DNA of 64,000 nt, taken from assembly GCA_017935145.1 (NCBI GenBank), contig JAGBIE010000012.1, forward strand, positions 62,001 through 126,000, in the 5' to 3' direction. The notes under the pieces are model-generated. The model saw only the letters and a list, made by a program, of their open reading frames with translations. It was not told where the DNA came from and ran no database searches. Positions 43,052-50,823 of the stretch are shown piece by piece. Made by a program: the position numbers and the translations under genes. The number at the start of each line of letters is the position of its first letter. Within the stretch, counting starts at the first letter, position 1. Source of the DNA: Oscillospiraceae bacterium (GTDB lineage: Bacteria; Bacillota; Clostridia; Oscillospirales; Oscillospiraceae).

Positions 43052-44020
43052 ATGAAAAAAATCGTATCCATTCTTTTGGCACTTACCCTTTGCGTAAGCT
43101 GTATTTTCGCCATGTCCGCTTGCTCCGGTGAAAGCACCAAGGGCAAGTATAAAATCGGCATTTGCCAATTGGTAGAACACGTGGCACTGGATGCCGCTAC
43201 CGAAGGTTTTAAGCAAGCTGTGATTGATGGGCTGGGCGCTGAAAATGTGGTCTTTGATGTGCAGAACGGTCAGAATGACGCCAACACCTGCGCTACCATC
43301 GTCAACCAGTTTGTTTCCAGCAATGTGGACCTGATTCTTGCCAATGCCACTCCTGCCCTGCAGGCTGCTGCCGCCGCTACTGGTGATATCCCCATTTTGG
43401 GCACTTCCGTGACCGAATACGGCGTGGCTTTGGGTCTGAAAGACTTCAAGGGCACTGTGGGCGGCAACATCTCCGGCACTTCCGACCTGGCTCCTCTGGA
43501 CAAGCAGGCTGAAATGATTATGGAATGGTGTCCCGATGCCAAGACCGTTGGTCTTCTGTACTGCTCCAAGGAAGCCAACAGCCAGTATCAGGTTGACGTG
43601 GTGAAGGCTGCTCTGGAAGCCAAGAACATCACCGCCACCCTGTATCCCTTCACCGATTCCAACGACCTGGCTCAGATTTGCACCACTGCTGCTGACAAGT
43701 GCGATGCCATCTATGTTCCCACCGACAACACCGTTGCGGAAAACACCGGTATCATCGATAATATCTGCGAACCCAAGAAGGTTCCCGTCATCGCTGGCGA
43801 AGAAGGCATCTGCTCTGGTTGCGGTATTGCCACTTTGTCCATCAGCTACTATGACCTGGGCTACACCACCGGTAAGATGGCCGTTCAGATTCTCAAAGAC
43901 GGCGCTGACATCTCCACCATGCCCATTGCCTACGCTGACAAGCAGACTCCCAAGTACAACGAACAAAATTGCACCGCTTTGGGCATTACCCCCTTGGAAG
44001 GCTACGCTGCCATCGGGTAA
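43052..44020 (+). CDS. ABC transporter substrate-binding lipoprotein (TrpX-like)
   Basis: A 322-residue lipoprotein: signal peptide with lipobox AMSAC, then a periplasmic-binding-protein fold of the ABC_sub_bind family. KIGICQLVEHVALDAATEGF opens it, DLILANATPALQAAAAAT and YVPTDNTVAEN line the cleft, and GEEGICSGCGIATLSISY is the hinge region. Related proteins (TrpX) bind tryptophan or other aromatic compounds, but the ligand here is not established. It is first in a three-gene importer operon and divergent from lysR. Confidence 0.85.
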   Translation: MKKIVSILLALTLCVSCIFAMSACSGESTKGKYKIGICQLVEHVALDAATEGFKQAVIDGLGAENVVFDVQNGQNDANTCATIVNQFVSSNVDLILANATPALQAAAAATGDIPILGTSVTEYGVALGLKDFKGTVGGNISGTSDLAPLDKQAEMIMEWCPDAKTVGLLYCSKEANSQYQVDVVKAALEAKNITATLYPFTDSNDLAQICTTAADKCDAIYVPTDNTVAENTGIIDNICEPKKVPVIAGEEGICSGCGIATLSISYYDLGYTTGKMAVQILKDGADISTMPIAYADKQTPKYNEQNCTALGITPLEGYAAIG

Positions 44021-44037
44021 TACAAATCACACATGAG

Positions 44038-44078
44038 TTCAGCCGGGGGGAGTGCCTCTTTCTCTCTCCGGCTGATTC
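44038..44078 (+). other. Intercistronic hairpin
   Basis: TCAGCCGG and CCGGCTGA pair around a pyrimidine-rich loop between the binding-protein and permease genes, with no strong T-run. It probably stabilises the upstream message or terminates only partly. Confidence 0.5.
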
Positions 44079-44105
44079 ACTATATTTTATGACAGGTGGA
44101 ACAAT

Positions 44106-45038
44106 ATGGAAATTTTTAGTCAACTTCTCAATGCCCTGCCCGGCTCCGTTTCTCAGGGTCTGATTTGGGGCATTATGGCCATTGGCGTGTACTTAACATA
44201 CCGCATTTTGGATGTGGCAGACCTAACGGTAGACGGCTCGTTTGCCACCGGTGGCGCTGTAGCCGTTGTGCTGATACTAAATGGTTGCAACTTATGGGTT
44301 GCCATGCTGGCGGCATTTATTGCGGGTCTTTTGGCTGGTGCGATTACAGGTCTTTTGCACACGCTTATGGGCATTCCGCCCATTTTGGCGGGCATTTTGA
44401 CCCAGTTATCCCTTTACTCCATCAACCTGAAAATCATGGGCAGAGCCAACCTCTCGGTGAATGTGAATCAGACAGATCTGCTGATTTCTCTGCGTTGGGT
44501 GAAGGATTTTGCCGTGCATAATCCCCTAATTACTGTGGGTATTGTGCTGGCACTGCTCATTGGCGCTCTTTATTGGTTCTTTGGCACGGAGATGGGTTGC
44601 GCCATCCGTGCAACAGGCGCAAACCTCCACATGAGCCGTGCCCAAGGTATTAACACCAACTTTAACAAGGTGTTGGGCATTATGATCTCCAACGGTCTTG
44701 TGGCATTCTCCGGCGCATTCCTCTGCCAATATCAGGGTTTTGCCGATGTAAAGATGGGTCAAGGCGCTATCGTCATCGGTCTTGCCGCTGTGATTATCGG
44801 TGAGGCGCTGTTGGGCAAGATTTTCAAGAACTTTGCTCTGCGCTTGCTGTCCGTTGCCATCGGCTCGATTATCTATTACATTGTCATCCAGACCGTTGTG
44901 ACGCTGGGTCTTGACGCAAACTTGCTGAAACTGCTCTCCGCGGTGATTGTTGCCGTGTTCTTGGCTGTTCCCTACTGGAAGAGACAGTATTCCCAGACGC
45001 ACATGAAAAAATGGAAGGGGGGCAAGGCACATGCTTGA
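44106..45038 (+). CDS. ABC transporter permease (TrpY-like)
   Basis: A 310-residue protein with eight to nine membrane helices of the branched-chain/TrpY permease type. GLIWGIMAIGVYLTYRILDVADLTVDGSF near the N-terminus is the family hallmark, and GCAIRATGANLHMSRAQGIN is the coupling region. It forms the channel for the substrate brought by the preceding lipoprotein. It overlaps the ATPase gene by eight bases. Confidence 0.88.
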   Translation: MEIFSQLLNALPGSVSQGLIWGIMAIGVYLTYRILDVADLTVDGSFATGGAVAVVLILNGCNLWVAMLAAFIAGLLAGAITGLLHTLMGIPPILAGILTQLSLYSINLKIMGRANLSVNVNQTDLLISLRWVKDFAVHNPLITVGIVLALLIGALYWFFGTEMGCAIRATGANLHMSRAQGINTNFNKVLGIMISNGLVAFSGAFLCQYQGFADVKMGQGAIVIGLAAVIIGEALLGKIFKNFALRLLSVAIGSIIYYIVIQTVVTLGLDANLLKLLSAVIVAVFLAVPYWKRQYSQTHMKKWKGGKAHA

Positions 45039-45828
45039 TGTGATCCATGTAGAAAAGACCTTTAACCCTGGAACCATTAACGAGAAAAAGGCGCTCAATG
45101 GCATTAACCTGCATTTGGACGAGGGTGATTTCGTTACTGTCATCGGCGGTAACGGCGCAGGCAAATCCACCATGCTGAACATGATTGCAGGTGTGTATCC
45201 TGTGGATTGCGGTAGCATTATCGTGGACGGGGTGGATGTGACTCGCCTGCCCGAATATAAGCGCGCCAAGTATTTGGGTCGAGTGTTCCAAGACCCCATG
45301 ACCGGTACTGCGGCGGACATGCAGATTGAGGAAAACCTTGCTCTTGCCGCCCGCAGAGGCAAACGTAGAACCCTGCGCAAAGGCATCACCTCTAAGGAGC
45401 GCAAGGAATATCAGGAACTGCTGAAAATCCTAGGTTTGGGTTTGGAAAATCGTCTCACCGCTAAGGTGGGTCTGCTCTCTGGTGGTCAGCGTCAGGCGCT
45501 CACCTTGCTCATGGCGACGCTGAAAAAGCCCAAACTGCTCCTGTTGGACGAGCATACGGCAGCCCTTGACCCCAAGACCGCCAAAAAGGTTTTGGACATT
45601 ACGGAGGAAATTGTTGCCAAGGACAATCTCATGACCATTATGATTACCCACAACATGGCCGATGCCATCCGCGTGGGCAACCGCCTGATCATGATGCACG
45701 AAGGACAGATTATCGTGGATGTCAAGGGCGAAGAAAAGAAGAAACTGACCATCGAGCAACTTCTGCAAATGTTTGAAGTGGCCAGCGGCAGTCAGTTCAC
45801 CAGTGACAAGGTCATGCTTTCCAAGTAA
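45031..45828 (+). CDS. ABC transporter ATP-binding protein (TrpZ-like)
   Basis: A 265-residue ATPase. Walker A is GGNGAGKST (about residues 38-46), the signature is LSGGQRQALTLLMATL, Walker B is LLLLDEHTAALDPK (His replacing the usual Pro), and ITHNMADAIRVGNR contains the switch His. This variant Walker B with EHTAALDP is typical of the TrpZ group. Last gene of the importer operon. Confidence 0.9.
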   Translation: MLDVIHVEKTFNPGTINEKKALNGINLHLDEGDFVTVIGGNGAGKSTMLNMIAGVYPVDCGSIIVDGVDVTRLPEYKRAKYLGRVFQDPMTGTAADMQIEENLALAARRGKRRTLRKGITSKERKEYQELLKILGLGLENRLTAKVGLLSGGQRQALTLLMATLKKPKLLLLDEHTAALDPKTAKKVLDITEEIVAKDNLMTIMITHNMADAIRVGNRLIMMHEGQIIVDVKGEEKKKLTIEQLLQMFEVASGSQFTSDKVMLSK

Positions 45829-45832
45829 AAAG

Positions 45833-45866
45833 AAAAAGCGACAGGGAGAATTCCCTGTCGCTTTCT
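45833..45866. terminator. Bidirectional terminator after the importer operon
   Basis: AAAGCGACAGGGA and TCCCTGTCGCTTT around GAAT, with A/T runs, between convergent genes. Confidence 0.85.
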
Positions 45867-46556
45867 TTATTCTTGCACGGATGCTTTTTTGCGGAGTTTT
45901 TCTTTCCACCAAGAGCCGTAGGCGATGATCTCTGCCAAGAGACCCAAGGGGATGGCGGCATAGATATCCACCACAGAGTGTTGTTTGACAAAGGCAACGG
46001 AGATGCAGATAAACACCACCGCAACCACCACAAACGCGCGCCACCAAGGGGAGGTTTCTTTTTCCCTCAGCCATGCGGAGGCAAGTCCCAAAGAATAGCC
46101 CACATGGAGGGACGGACACACGCCCGTGTTGGTATCTGCATTGTAGATAATCCCCATAAGGTCTGTCAAAAGATTATCCCGCGGAAATTCCGTGGGGCGC
46201 AAATCCTGACGAGTGGGGAATGCAATATAAATGGCCATGGCCACCAGTTGAGTGACAATGATATAAGTCTGCAACCGTTTAAAGCCCTTAGGGTTATAGA
46301 GGGCAAAATAAAGAAGCGAGACCACAATGAGCAGATACCAGCCCACATAGGGAATGGCGAACCATTCGCAGAACGGAATGATATCGTCCAGTTTGCTATG
46401 GACGGGATAGCAGGCCTCCACGGGGATGAGGTTCTCTGTGAGAAGATACAGAAGGAAATATACTACCCAGCCCAAAAGGTACAAAAGGTGGTTAAATCGG
46501 GGCTCTGTCAGACGGGACAGACGGAATTCCCGATAGTCCACAACGGGTTTTCTCAT
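45867..46556 (-). CDS. PAP2-family phosphatase (membrane)
   Basis: A 229-residue membrane protein with about six helices. CPSLHVGYSLGLA (about residues 143-155) matches the phosphatase PSxxH motif, and KQHSVVDIYAAIPLG matches the SRxxxxxHxxxD region, with Ser-Val-Val-Asp; the catalytic first-motif KxxxxxxRP is not obvious. It probably dephosphorylates a lipid phosphate such as phosphatidic acid or undecaprenyl pyrophosphate, or is an inositol-phosphoceramide-synthase-like relative. It overlaps the acyltransferase gene by four bases, which supports a lipid role. Confidence 0.82.
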   Translation of the reverse strand: MRKPVVDYREFRLSRLTEPRFNHLLYLLGWVVYFLLYLLTENLIPVEACYPVHSKLDDIIPFCEWFAIPYVGWYLLIVVSLLYFALYNPKGFKRLQTYIIVTQLVAMAIYIAFPTRQDLRPTEFPRDNLLTDLMGIIYNADTNTGVCPSLHVGYSLGLASAWLREKETSPWWRAFVVVAVVFICISVAFVKQHSVVDIYAAIPLGLLAEIIAYGSWWKEKLRKKASVQE

Positions 46557-47314
46557 TGGGAGCGTACCTCCTTCGCCGTATTCTTGGGGTAAAGTTTGCG
46601 GGGAATGTTGCGGTAAGGCACCACCGTATGCTCGGGGAGATTTTCTGCCAGTTGGGTGATGTTGTCCATGAGATACTGGCGGATACGCTCGCGCTCCGTG
46701 TCCATATCCTCCGTGGCGGAGAAGCGCACAGGTGTACCAAAGTGCATTTGGCGCAGACGGGGCGCAACATAGAATGGCACGAAAAGGACTTCCTTTCCCG
46801 TGCGCTTATAATAGAGTTTCGCCAAATCGATAAAATAGGGCTGAAAATCGTAGACAATGTGGTTATGGGGCTTGTCCTGCTCGGGGAAAATTACAACGCT
46901 CTTACCGTCTTGCAGACAACGGATGCTCTCCTTAAAAGTGGAAAGCAGGCGGGCATCGTGATAGACACCAATGGTATCGGCATTGGTATTCACAAAGCAC
47001 AGAATGGGCGCGACCACGTAGGACATGAGTTTATAAAACCACTGGGAGCGCTTGGGCTTTTGAGACCAAAAATCCTGAAATACATAGGGGCGAGAATCCT
47101 TTTTATGCAAAAGGTCGCCTACGCACCAAGTGTAGCGTTCTACGGGGAAAAACAGTTCACTGGAAATGGGACCATTGAGCTGAGCGTGGTTGGATACATA
47201 GATAGCGGGCTCTTGGGGAATATTCTCCATGCCGATGCTCTCTACCTTGCCGTAAAACAGCCGCAGAAACCACTTGACTACGCGGTACACGGGAGATATT
47301 TTCTTCTCTTTCAC
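46553..47314 (-). CDS. Lysophospholipid acyltransferase family protein
   Basis: A 253-residue acyltransferase-fold protein. The HX4D motif region is AIYVSNHAQLNGPI (His followed by Asn where Asp is usual), and VVIFPEQDKPHNHIV replaces the FPEGT motif. It is therefore a divergent member, possibly with a different acyl acceptor. It has no strong membrane helix except around YKLMSYVVAPILCFV. The GTG at 47314 (VKEKKISPVYRVVKW) follows AAAGGAAG, and upstream in-frame starts lie across its promoter. Confidence 0.78.
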   Translation of the reverse strand: MKEKKISPVYRVVKWFLRLFYGKVESIGMENIPQEPAIYVSNHAQLNGPISSELFFPVERYTWCVGDLLHKKDSRPYVFQDFWSQKPKRSQWFYKLMSYVVAPILCFVNTNADTIGVYHDARLLSTFKESIRCLQDGKSVVIFPEQDKPHNHIVYDFQPYFIDLAKLYYKRTGKEVLFVPFYVAPRLRQMHFGTPVRFSATEDMDTERERIRQYLMDNITQLAENLPEHTVVPYRNIPRKLYPKNTAKEVRSQ

Positions 47315-47355
47315 GCAGCCACTTCCTTTCTTTGGTTCTGCATTCAGTATGGCAC

Positions 47356-47385
47356 ATTGTACCACATTTTAGCCCGCAGAATCAA
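47356..47385 (-). promoter_or_regulatory. Promoter of the acyltransferase-PAP2 operon
   Basis: Minus-strand TTGATT (47380-47385), an 18-base spacer and TACAAT (47356-47361), about 42 bases before the GTG start. Confidence 0.55.
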
Positions 47386-47420
47386 TGGTTTTCACAAAAA
47401 GTTCACAGGGTTTTTTCACG

Positions 47421-47457
47421 AAAAAACAGGGGGTACGAAATTCCGTACCCCCTGCCC
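47421..47457 (-). terminator. Terminator of the XRE-membrane protein operon
   Basis: CAGGGGGTACG-AAATTC-CGTACCCCCTG, an 11-bp GC-rich stem with TTTTTT following on the minus strand. Confidence 0.8.
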
Positions 47458-47462
47458 TATTT

Positions 47463-47867
47463 TTAGTATTTTTTGCGGACAATTAAGAAACTAATCCAGT
47501 AGAGAACTAGGATGAGACACATGGCGCCGCTGGTGGCCATGCTCCACATTTCCTGCCCCAAAATTTGCAGTACAATGGTCGCCACAGCAGCAATCAGCAC
47601 GAAGAGATATCCTGCCCAAGACCATGCTTTGGCAGAGAGAAAACGGTTGCGTTCATCCTTGTTCTCCACCTCAACCTGTTTGCGATATTCATCGTTCTTA
47701 GCAAAGCGAATCATGCGCACAAGACGCAAAATGCCTACGGCAAGAAGACCACCGCCCATGCCAGACCAAAAGGAATTGTCCATCTCCGTCATGCCAGCGG
47801 CAACGATGAGTCCAACACCCAGTAAAAGACAAACAATGGTGGAAATGATCATGCGTTTTGTGTTCAT
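47463..47867 (-). CDS. Small four-helix membrane protein co-expressed with an XRE regulator
   Basis: A 134-residue protein with four membrane segments (about residues 7-26, 34-51, 82-100 and 108-128) and a charged middle loop (FAKNDEYRKQVEVENKDERNRFL). It resembles DUF2178/YhdB-like small membrane proteins often encoded beside XRE regulators of the same type, but I cannot name it firmly. The start overlaps the regulator stop by four bases. A role as an immunity or envelope-stress protein is only a guess. Confidence 0.7.
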   Translation of the reverse strand: MNTKRMIISTIVCLLLGVGLIVAAGMTEMDNSFWSGMGGGLLAVGILRLVRMIRFAKNDEYRKQVEVENKDERNRFLSAKAWSWAGYLFVLIAAVATIVLQILGQEMWSMATSGAMCLILVLYWISFLIVRKKY

Positions 47868-48067
47868 TGTGCATCCTCCTCAAAAATGAAAACTTCTTCA
47901 ATGGTCATGGAAAAGTGCTTGGCGATACTGTGCGCCAAAAAAATGGAGGGATTGTAGCGACCCCGCTCCAAAGAACTGATGGTTTGACGGGAAACGCCCA
48001 ACTGGCGCGCCAGTTCTTCCTGCAAAATCCCCCGCTGTTTGCGGATTTCTTCGATTCTGTTTTTCAT
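47864..48067 (-). CDS. XRE family transcriptional regulator
   Basis: A 67-residue single-domain Cro/C1-type regulator: IEEIRKQRGILQEELARQLGVSRQTISSLERGRYNPSI contains the helix-turn-helix. It resembles the many small regulators that control a linked membrane protein. Inverted 14-base elements flank its promoter and are likely its own operators. AAGGAGGG lies ahead of its ATG. Confidence 0.9.
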   Translation of the reverse strand: MKNRIEEIRKQRGILQEELARQLGVSRQTISSLERGRYNPSIFLAHSIAKHFSMTIEEVFIFEEDAQ

Positions 48068-48082
48068 GTCGCCCTCCTTAAA

Positions 48083-48100
48083 TGTAAAACTCGCTTTACA
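48083..48100. promoter_or_regulatory. Operator 2 of the XRE operon
   Basis: TGTAAA and TTTACA are inverted arms around ACTCGC. The 14-mer TGTAAAACTCGCTT recurs, inverted and with one change, near 48133. It sits at the predicted transcription start. Confidence 0.6.
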
Positions 48101-48105
48101 TCCTC

Positions 48106-48134
48106 ATTGTAGCACGGGGTGCGTTTCATGTCAA
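48106..48134 (-). promoter_or_regulatory. Promoter of the XRE-membrane protein operon
   Basis: Minus-strand TTGACA (48129-48134), a 17-base spacer and TACAAT (48106-48111). Confidence 0.75.
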
Positions 48135-48146
48135 GCGCGTTTTACA
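48133..48146. promoter_or_regulatory. Operator 1 of the XRE operon
   Basis: AAGCGCGTTTTACA is the inverse of TGTAAAACGCGCTT and differs from the other operator copy by one base. It abuts the -35 box, so the two operators bracket the promoter. Confidence 0.55.
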
Positions 48147-48233
48147 TTTTGGATGCGGGACTTTTTTGATTGTCCGCTTTTTTGGACTATGACTGTTGTA
48201 TGATGGAACTACAACAGAGAAGGAGGATGAAAT

Positions 48234-48635
48234 ATGCACCCAATTGGAATCTTTGCAATTATCGTTTTGGGGATTGCTGCCATTGCAATTTATATAAGCC
48301 GAGACAAATCACCCAAGGCAAGCGCAGTAAATCTCCACCAGACCGCAAGGACTAAGGAACATAACTGGAAGCTGCAAGAAACTTGGGAGGACTACCCTAC
48401 CCCCAACTATAATGCAGTTCACACATATTGCAGTGTTGCCTTTGACGGCAGCGAAAAAACCTTTTATTACAGAACAAGAAATCCCGAGCTAAAGGTTGGC
48501 GATTTGGTCTACGTTCCCATCGGATACCAGTATGAAAAAAAGGTAGGCAGAATTGTTGCCATGAAGAATTATCGGGGATATTCTGCGCCCTATCCTTTGG
48601 AAAAGACGAAGCACATCAAAGAGAAAGTACAATAA
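48234..48635 (+). CDS. Single-pass membrane protein of unknown function
   Basis: A 133-residue protein with one N-terminal helix (residues 4-21, IGIFAIIVLGIAAIAIYI) and a small soluble C-terminal domain. Its segment TFYYRTRNPELKVGDLVYVPIG has the same plan as LTYYNDQFDLKQGDFVFVEG in the SWIM protein two genes on, so the two appear to share a small beta-barrel-like module. Start and ribosome site AAGGAGGATGAAATATG are almost identical to those of the following microprotein. Function unknown. Confidence 0.65.
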   Translation: MHPIGIFAIIVLGIAAIAIYISRDKSPKASAVNLHQTARTKEHNWKLQETWEDYPTPNYNAVHTYCSVAFDGSEKTFYYRTRNPELKVGDLVYVPIGYQYEKKVGRIVAMKNYRGYSAPYPLEKTKHIKEKVQ

Positions 48636-48647
48636 GGAGGATGAAAT

Positions 48648-48728
48648 ATGAAATTTCTTTTATTGATTTTGCTTGCCATCATCTATATCCCTATTGGGGT
48701 GATTTTCGAGCTGACCAAGCGGTATTGA
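48648..48728 (+). CDS. 26-residue membrane microprotein
   Basis: A very short gene encoding MKFLLLILLAIIYIPIGVIF then ELTKRY: one hydrophobic helix with a basic tail. It has a perfectly spaced AAGGAGG seven bases before the ATG, in the context AAGGAGGATGAAATATG shared with the upstream gene, and a stop 12 bases before the next gene, so translation is very likely. Such peptides often regulate or stabilise larger membrane proteins, perhaps the TM protein encoded before it. Confidence 0.6.
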   Translation: MKFLLLILLAIIYIPIGVIFELTKRY

Positions 48729-48740
48729 GGAGGGAGGAGC

Positions 48741-49541
48741 ATGAAATTTCCTATCGGTTTTGTAGACAAGCAAGAAACGGGAAAAATAGAAAAAGAGCTT
48801 ATGAACCAGATGGGTTCTATGCCTGTAAAGAGCTTAGTGCAAGTATTCTTCCCCAAGAGAAGCCAAACGCTTACATACTACAACGACCAGTTTGACCTAA
48901 AGCAAGGCGATTTTGTATTTGTAGAAGGCAAATTAGAAGGTAGTCTTGGTATCGTACGCAACGTGTGCAAGAATTTCAAAATCAAGGTATCAGACTACAA
49001 AAAGGTAATCAGTGTAGCGGATACCTCTATCCACGGGCAACTGTACATGGCAGGATCGCATTTTATTTGCTTTGATTCCGCAGTGTTGCCTTACAAGAAG
49101 ATTCGCACATGGTATCTTCCCCCTGCAAATGAAGAGGAGTATGTAACTGGTAGCGATGACTCTGTCTTCTCTCTAGATAAATTGAGCGAAATGAACGTCT
49201 CACAAGAGATTTGGGAGCGAGCGCAGAATTACTACACAAGTAATCGCGTACGTTACCTCTGCGTTGATACAGGGCACGGCAGGGCTATCGTAGAAGGTGA
49301 AAACATCTACGAGGTGGAGTTTGATTTTGCCGATGGCGATATCCGCAATCTCACCTGCACCTGTCCTTGCGGTTATACATGTAAGCATGAGGTGGCTACA
49401 ATGATGCAATTGAGGGAAACGTTGGAGAACATCAGCCAACACTATGGAGATTTACATCACGATTATTTTGCCACCATTACGAAAAGTGAATTTTTTTATT
49501 ATATCGTGGAAAATCAGTCCACTGGTTGTTTTACGCTGTAA
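48741..49541 (+). CDS. SWIM zinc-finger protein
   Basis: A 266-residue cytosolic protein. The C-terminal part, NLTCTCPCGYTCKHEVATMMQLRE (about residues 212-235), fits the SWIM pattern CxCx(n)CxH that binds zinc and interacts with DNA or proteins. The N-terminal half contains a small domain around DLKQGDFVFVEG similar to that of the membrane protein encoded upstream. SWIM domains also occur in SNF2 helicases and transposases. No catalytic domain is visible. Third gene of a three-gene cassette with good ribosome sites; it ends at a strong terminator. Confidence 0.75.
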   Translation: MKFPIGFVDKQETGKIEKELMNQMGSMPVKSLVQVFFPKRSQTLTYYNDQFDLKQGDFVFVEGKLEGSLGIVRNVCKNFKIKVSDYKKVISVADTSIHGQLYMAGSHFICFDSAVLPYKKIRTWYLPPANEEEYVTGSDDSVFSLDKLSEMNVSQEIWERAQNYYTSNRVRYLCVDTGHGRAIVEGENIYEVEFDFADGDIRNLTCTCPCGYTCKHEVATMMQLRETLENISQHYGDLHHDYFATITKSEFFYYIVENQSTGCFTL

Positions 49542-49590
49542 CAGGAAAGAAGCAGTCACCAATTGGTGGCTGCTTCTTTCCTGTTGTCTT
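49541..49590 (+). terminator. Strong terminator of the SWIM cassette
   Basis: A 20-bp stem, ACAGGAAAGAAGCAGTCACC against GGTGGCTGCTTCTTTCCTGT (one G-T pair), around AATT, then a short T-rich tail. Confidence 0.75.
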
Positions 49591-49591
49591 T

Positions 49592-49635
49592 GCGCAGAAT
49601 CGAACCGCTGACCTCGGGAATGCCATTCTCACCGG
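49592..49635 (-). pseudogene. Relic of tRNA-Ala(GGC), 3' half
   Basis: The minus strand reads GAGAATGGCATTCCCG then AGGTCAGCGGTTCGATT. These match the anticodon arm (loop ATGGCAT, anticodon GGC), variable loop and T-arm of bacterial tRNA-Ala(GGC). The D-arm and both acceptor strands are missing and the T-stem has mismatches, so it is not a working tRNA. Such 3' halves are typical integration scars. Confidence 0.6.
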
Positions 49636-49833
49636 ATACACAAACTCAATGGAAATGGCAAACTTTATTAGAAAAAACATAAATAATGGACATATCTTTG
49701 TCCAAATAGTTTCAACTGGTACACGGTGTTTTGCTCTGTTTCTGGTACTAATTCTGGCACAATAGTTTCGCGCAATTCTTTAGCCGATATCCCATGAAAC
49801 AGAACTATGTAACAGTTGAAAGGAAGAACAATT
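49636..49833. other. AT-rich intergenic stretch before fic
   Basis: Between the tRNA relic and the fic gene no further gene is seen. It contains a copy of AGTTTCGCGCAA (49764-49775) that recurs after fic. No confident promoter was found. Confidence 0.4.
49764..49775 (+). repeat. 12-bp direct repeat, left copy
   Basis: AGTTTCGCGCAA; an identical copy at 50824-50835 brackets the fic gene. Short enough that coincidence is possible. Confidence 0.4.
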
Positions 49834-50772
49834 ATGATGTATCTTACCGCAAGCGAAATTTCCGAAATGTGGAATGTCTCGAAGCAAATCGTTAGGCGTT
49901 ATTGCCAAGAAAATCGCATCCCTGGCGCTTATCAAAAAAATGGTCTCTGGTATATTCCTGAGAATGCAACCAAGCCCAAGCGGAAGAAGAGTGAAATCTC
50001 CACGCTCCCCTTGTTCCTTCAAACACTGATTAAGCAGCGCGACAGTAAACACCACAATGGCATTTATGAATACCTGCAGTTCAACATGACATATAGCAAC
50101 TGCCGCATGGCCAGCAACCGACTCACCCGCGACCAAGTTGAGGCACTGTTTAAAACCGATCGCATCCTCACCAATGGAGAGGCCATCAAAATCAATGACA
50201 TCATCGAGGTGCGCAACCACTTCCTTTGTATTGATATGATTCTCACCAGCGCAATGAAACCTTTGTCACATCCCATCATCAGCAACCTCCAACGCACTCT
50301 GCTCAGTGATACCTGCTGTCATAAGCGGCATTCCCGCGTTAATCTCGGATACCGCAAGGGCGCATCTGCAAAAGCATACGGAAAAACTACGCGACCTTCT
50401 GAGATTCCGGAAGCAATTAACACGTTGTTCAAGGAATACGAAGCACAGAAGAATATCGGGCTCTATGAAATTTTGGACATGCATGTCCGATTTGAGCGCA
50501 TTCGTCCATTTGTAGATTGTAACGGTCGCATCGGGCGTTTGTTGATGCTCAAAGAATGTCTCCGTCATAATATCACGCCCTTTATTATTGACGATAAACG
50601 CCGCGCCAGTTATCTGGATGGCATCCGTCAGTGGGATGAGAATCACAGCATTCTGATGGGTATCTGTCAGGAGACGCAAGCTCGTTTCGAGTCTCAAATC
50701 TACCTTTATCGTCTCCTGGAACACCGCGCGCGAATGATGCGAAGGTTTAACAAAATACGTTCTAATAACTGA
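49834..50772 (+). CDS. Fic-domain protein with N-terminal HTH, active-site motifs degenerate
   Basis: A 312-residue protein. Residues 1-50 are a MerR/excisionase-like DNA-binding helix-turn-helix (LTASEISEMWNVSKQIVRRY); the Fic domain fills the rest. The signature reads HVRFERIRPFVDCNGRIGR where the family has H-P-F-x-D-G-N-G-R-x-x-R: the catalytic His is Arg (residue 224, CGT) and the first Gly is Cys (residue 229). The inhibitory motif, normally RIEGSRLT in relatives, reads RMASNRLT, so its Glu is Ala (residue 93). AMPylation is unlikely; a DNA-binding or scaffold role is possible. ATG at 49834 follows AAAGGAAG. Confidence 0.8.
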   Translation: MMYLTASEISEMWNVSKQIVRRYCQENRIPGAYQKNGLWYIPENATKPKRKKSEISTLPLFLQTLIKQRDSKHHNGIYEYLQFNMTYSNCRMASNRLTRDQVEALFKTDRILTNGEAIKINDIIEVRNHFLCIDMILTSAMKPLSHPIISNLQRTLLSDTCCHKRHSRVNLGYRKGASAKAYGKTTRPSEIPEAINTLFKEYEAQKNIGLYEILDMHVRFERIRPFVDCNGRIGRLLMLKECLRHNITPFIIDDKRRASYLDGIRQWDENHSILMGICQETQARFESQIYLYRLLEHRARMMRRFNKIRSNN

Positions 50773-50823
50773 ACGCGGAATTTTAGGCAGAACTTTTCAA
50801 TTCTGATATATCTTCAGCATTAG

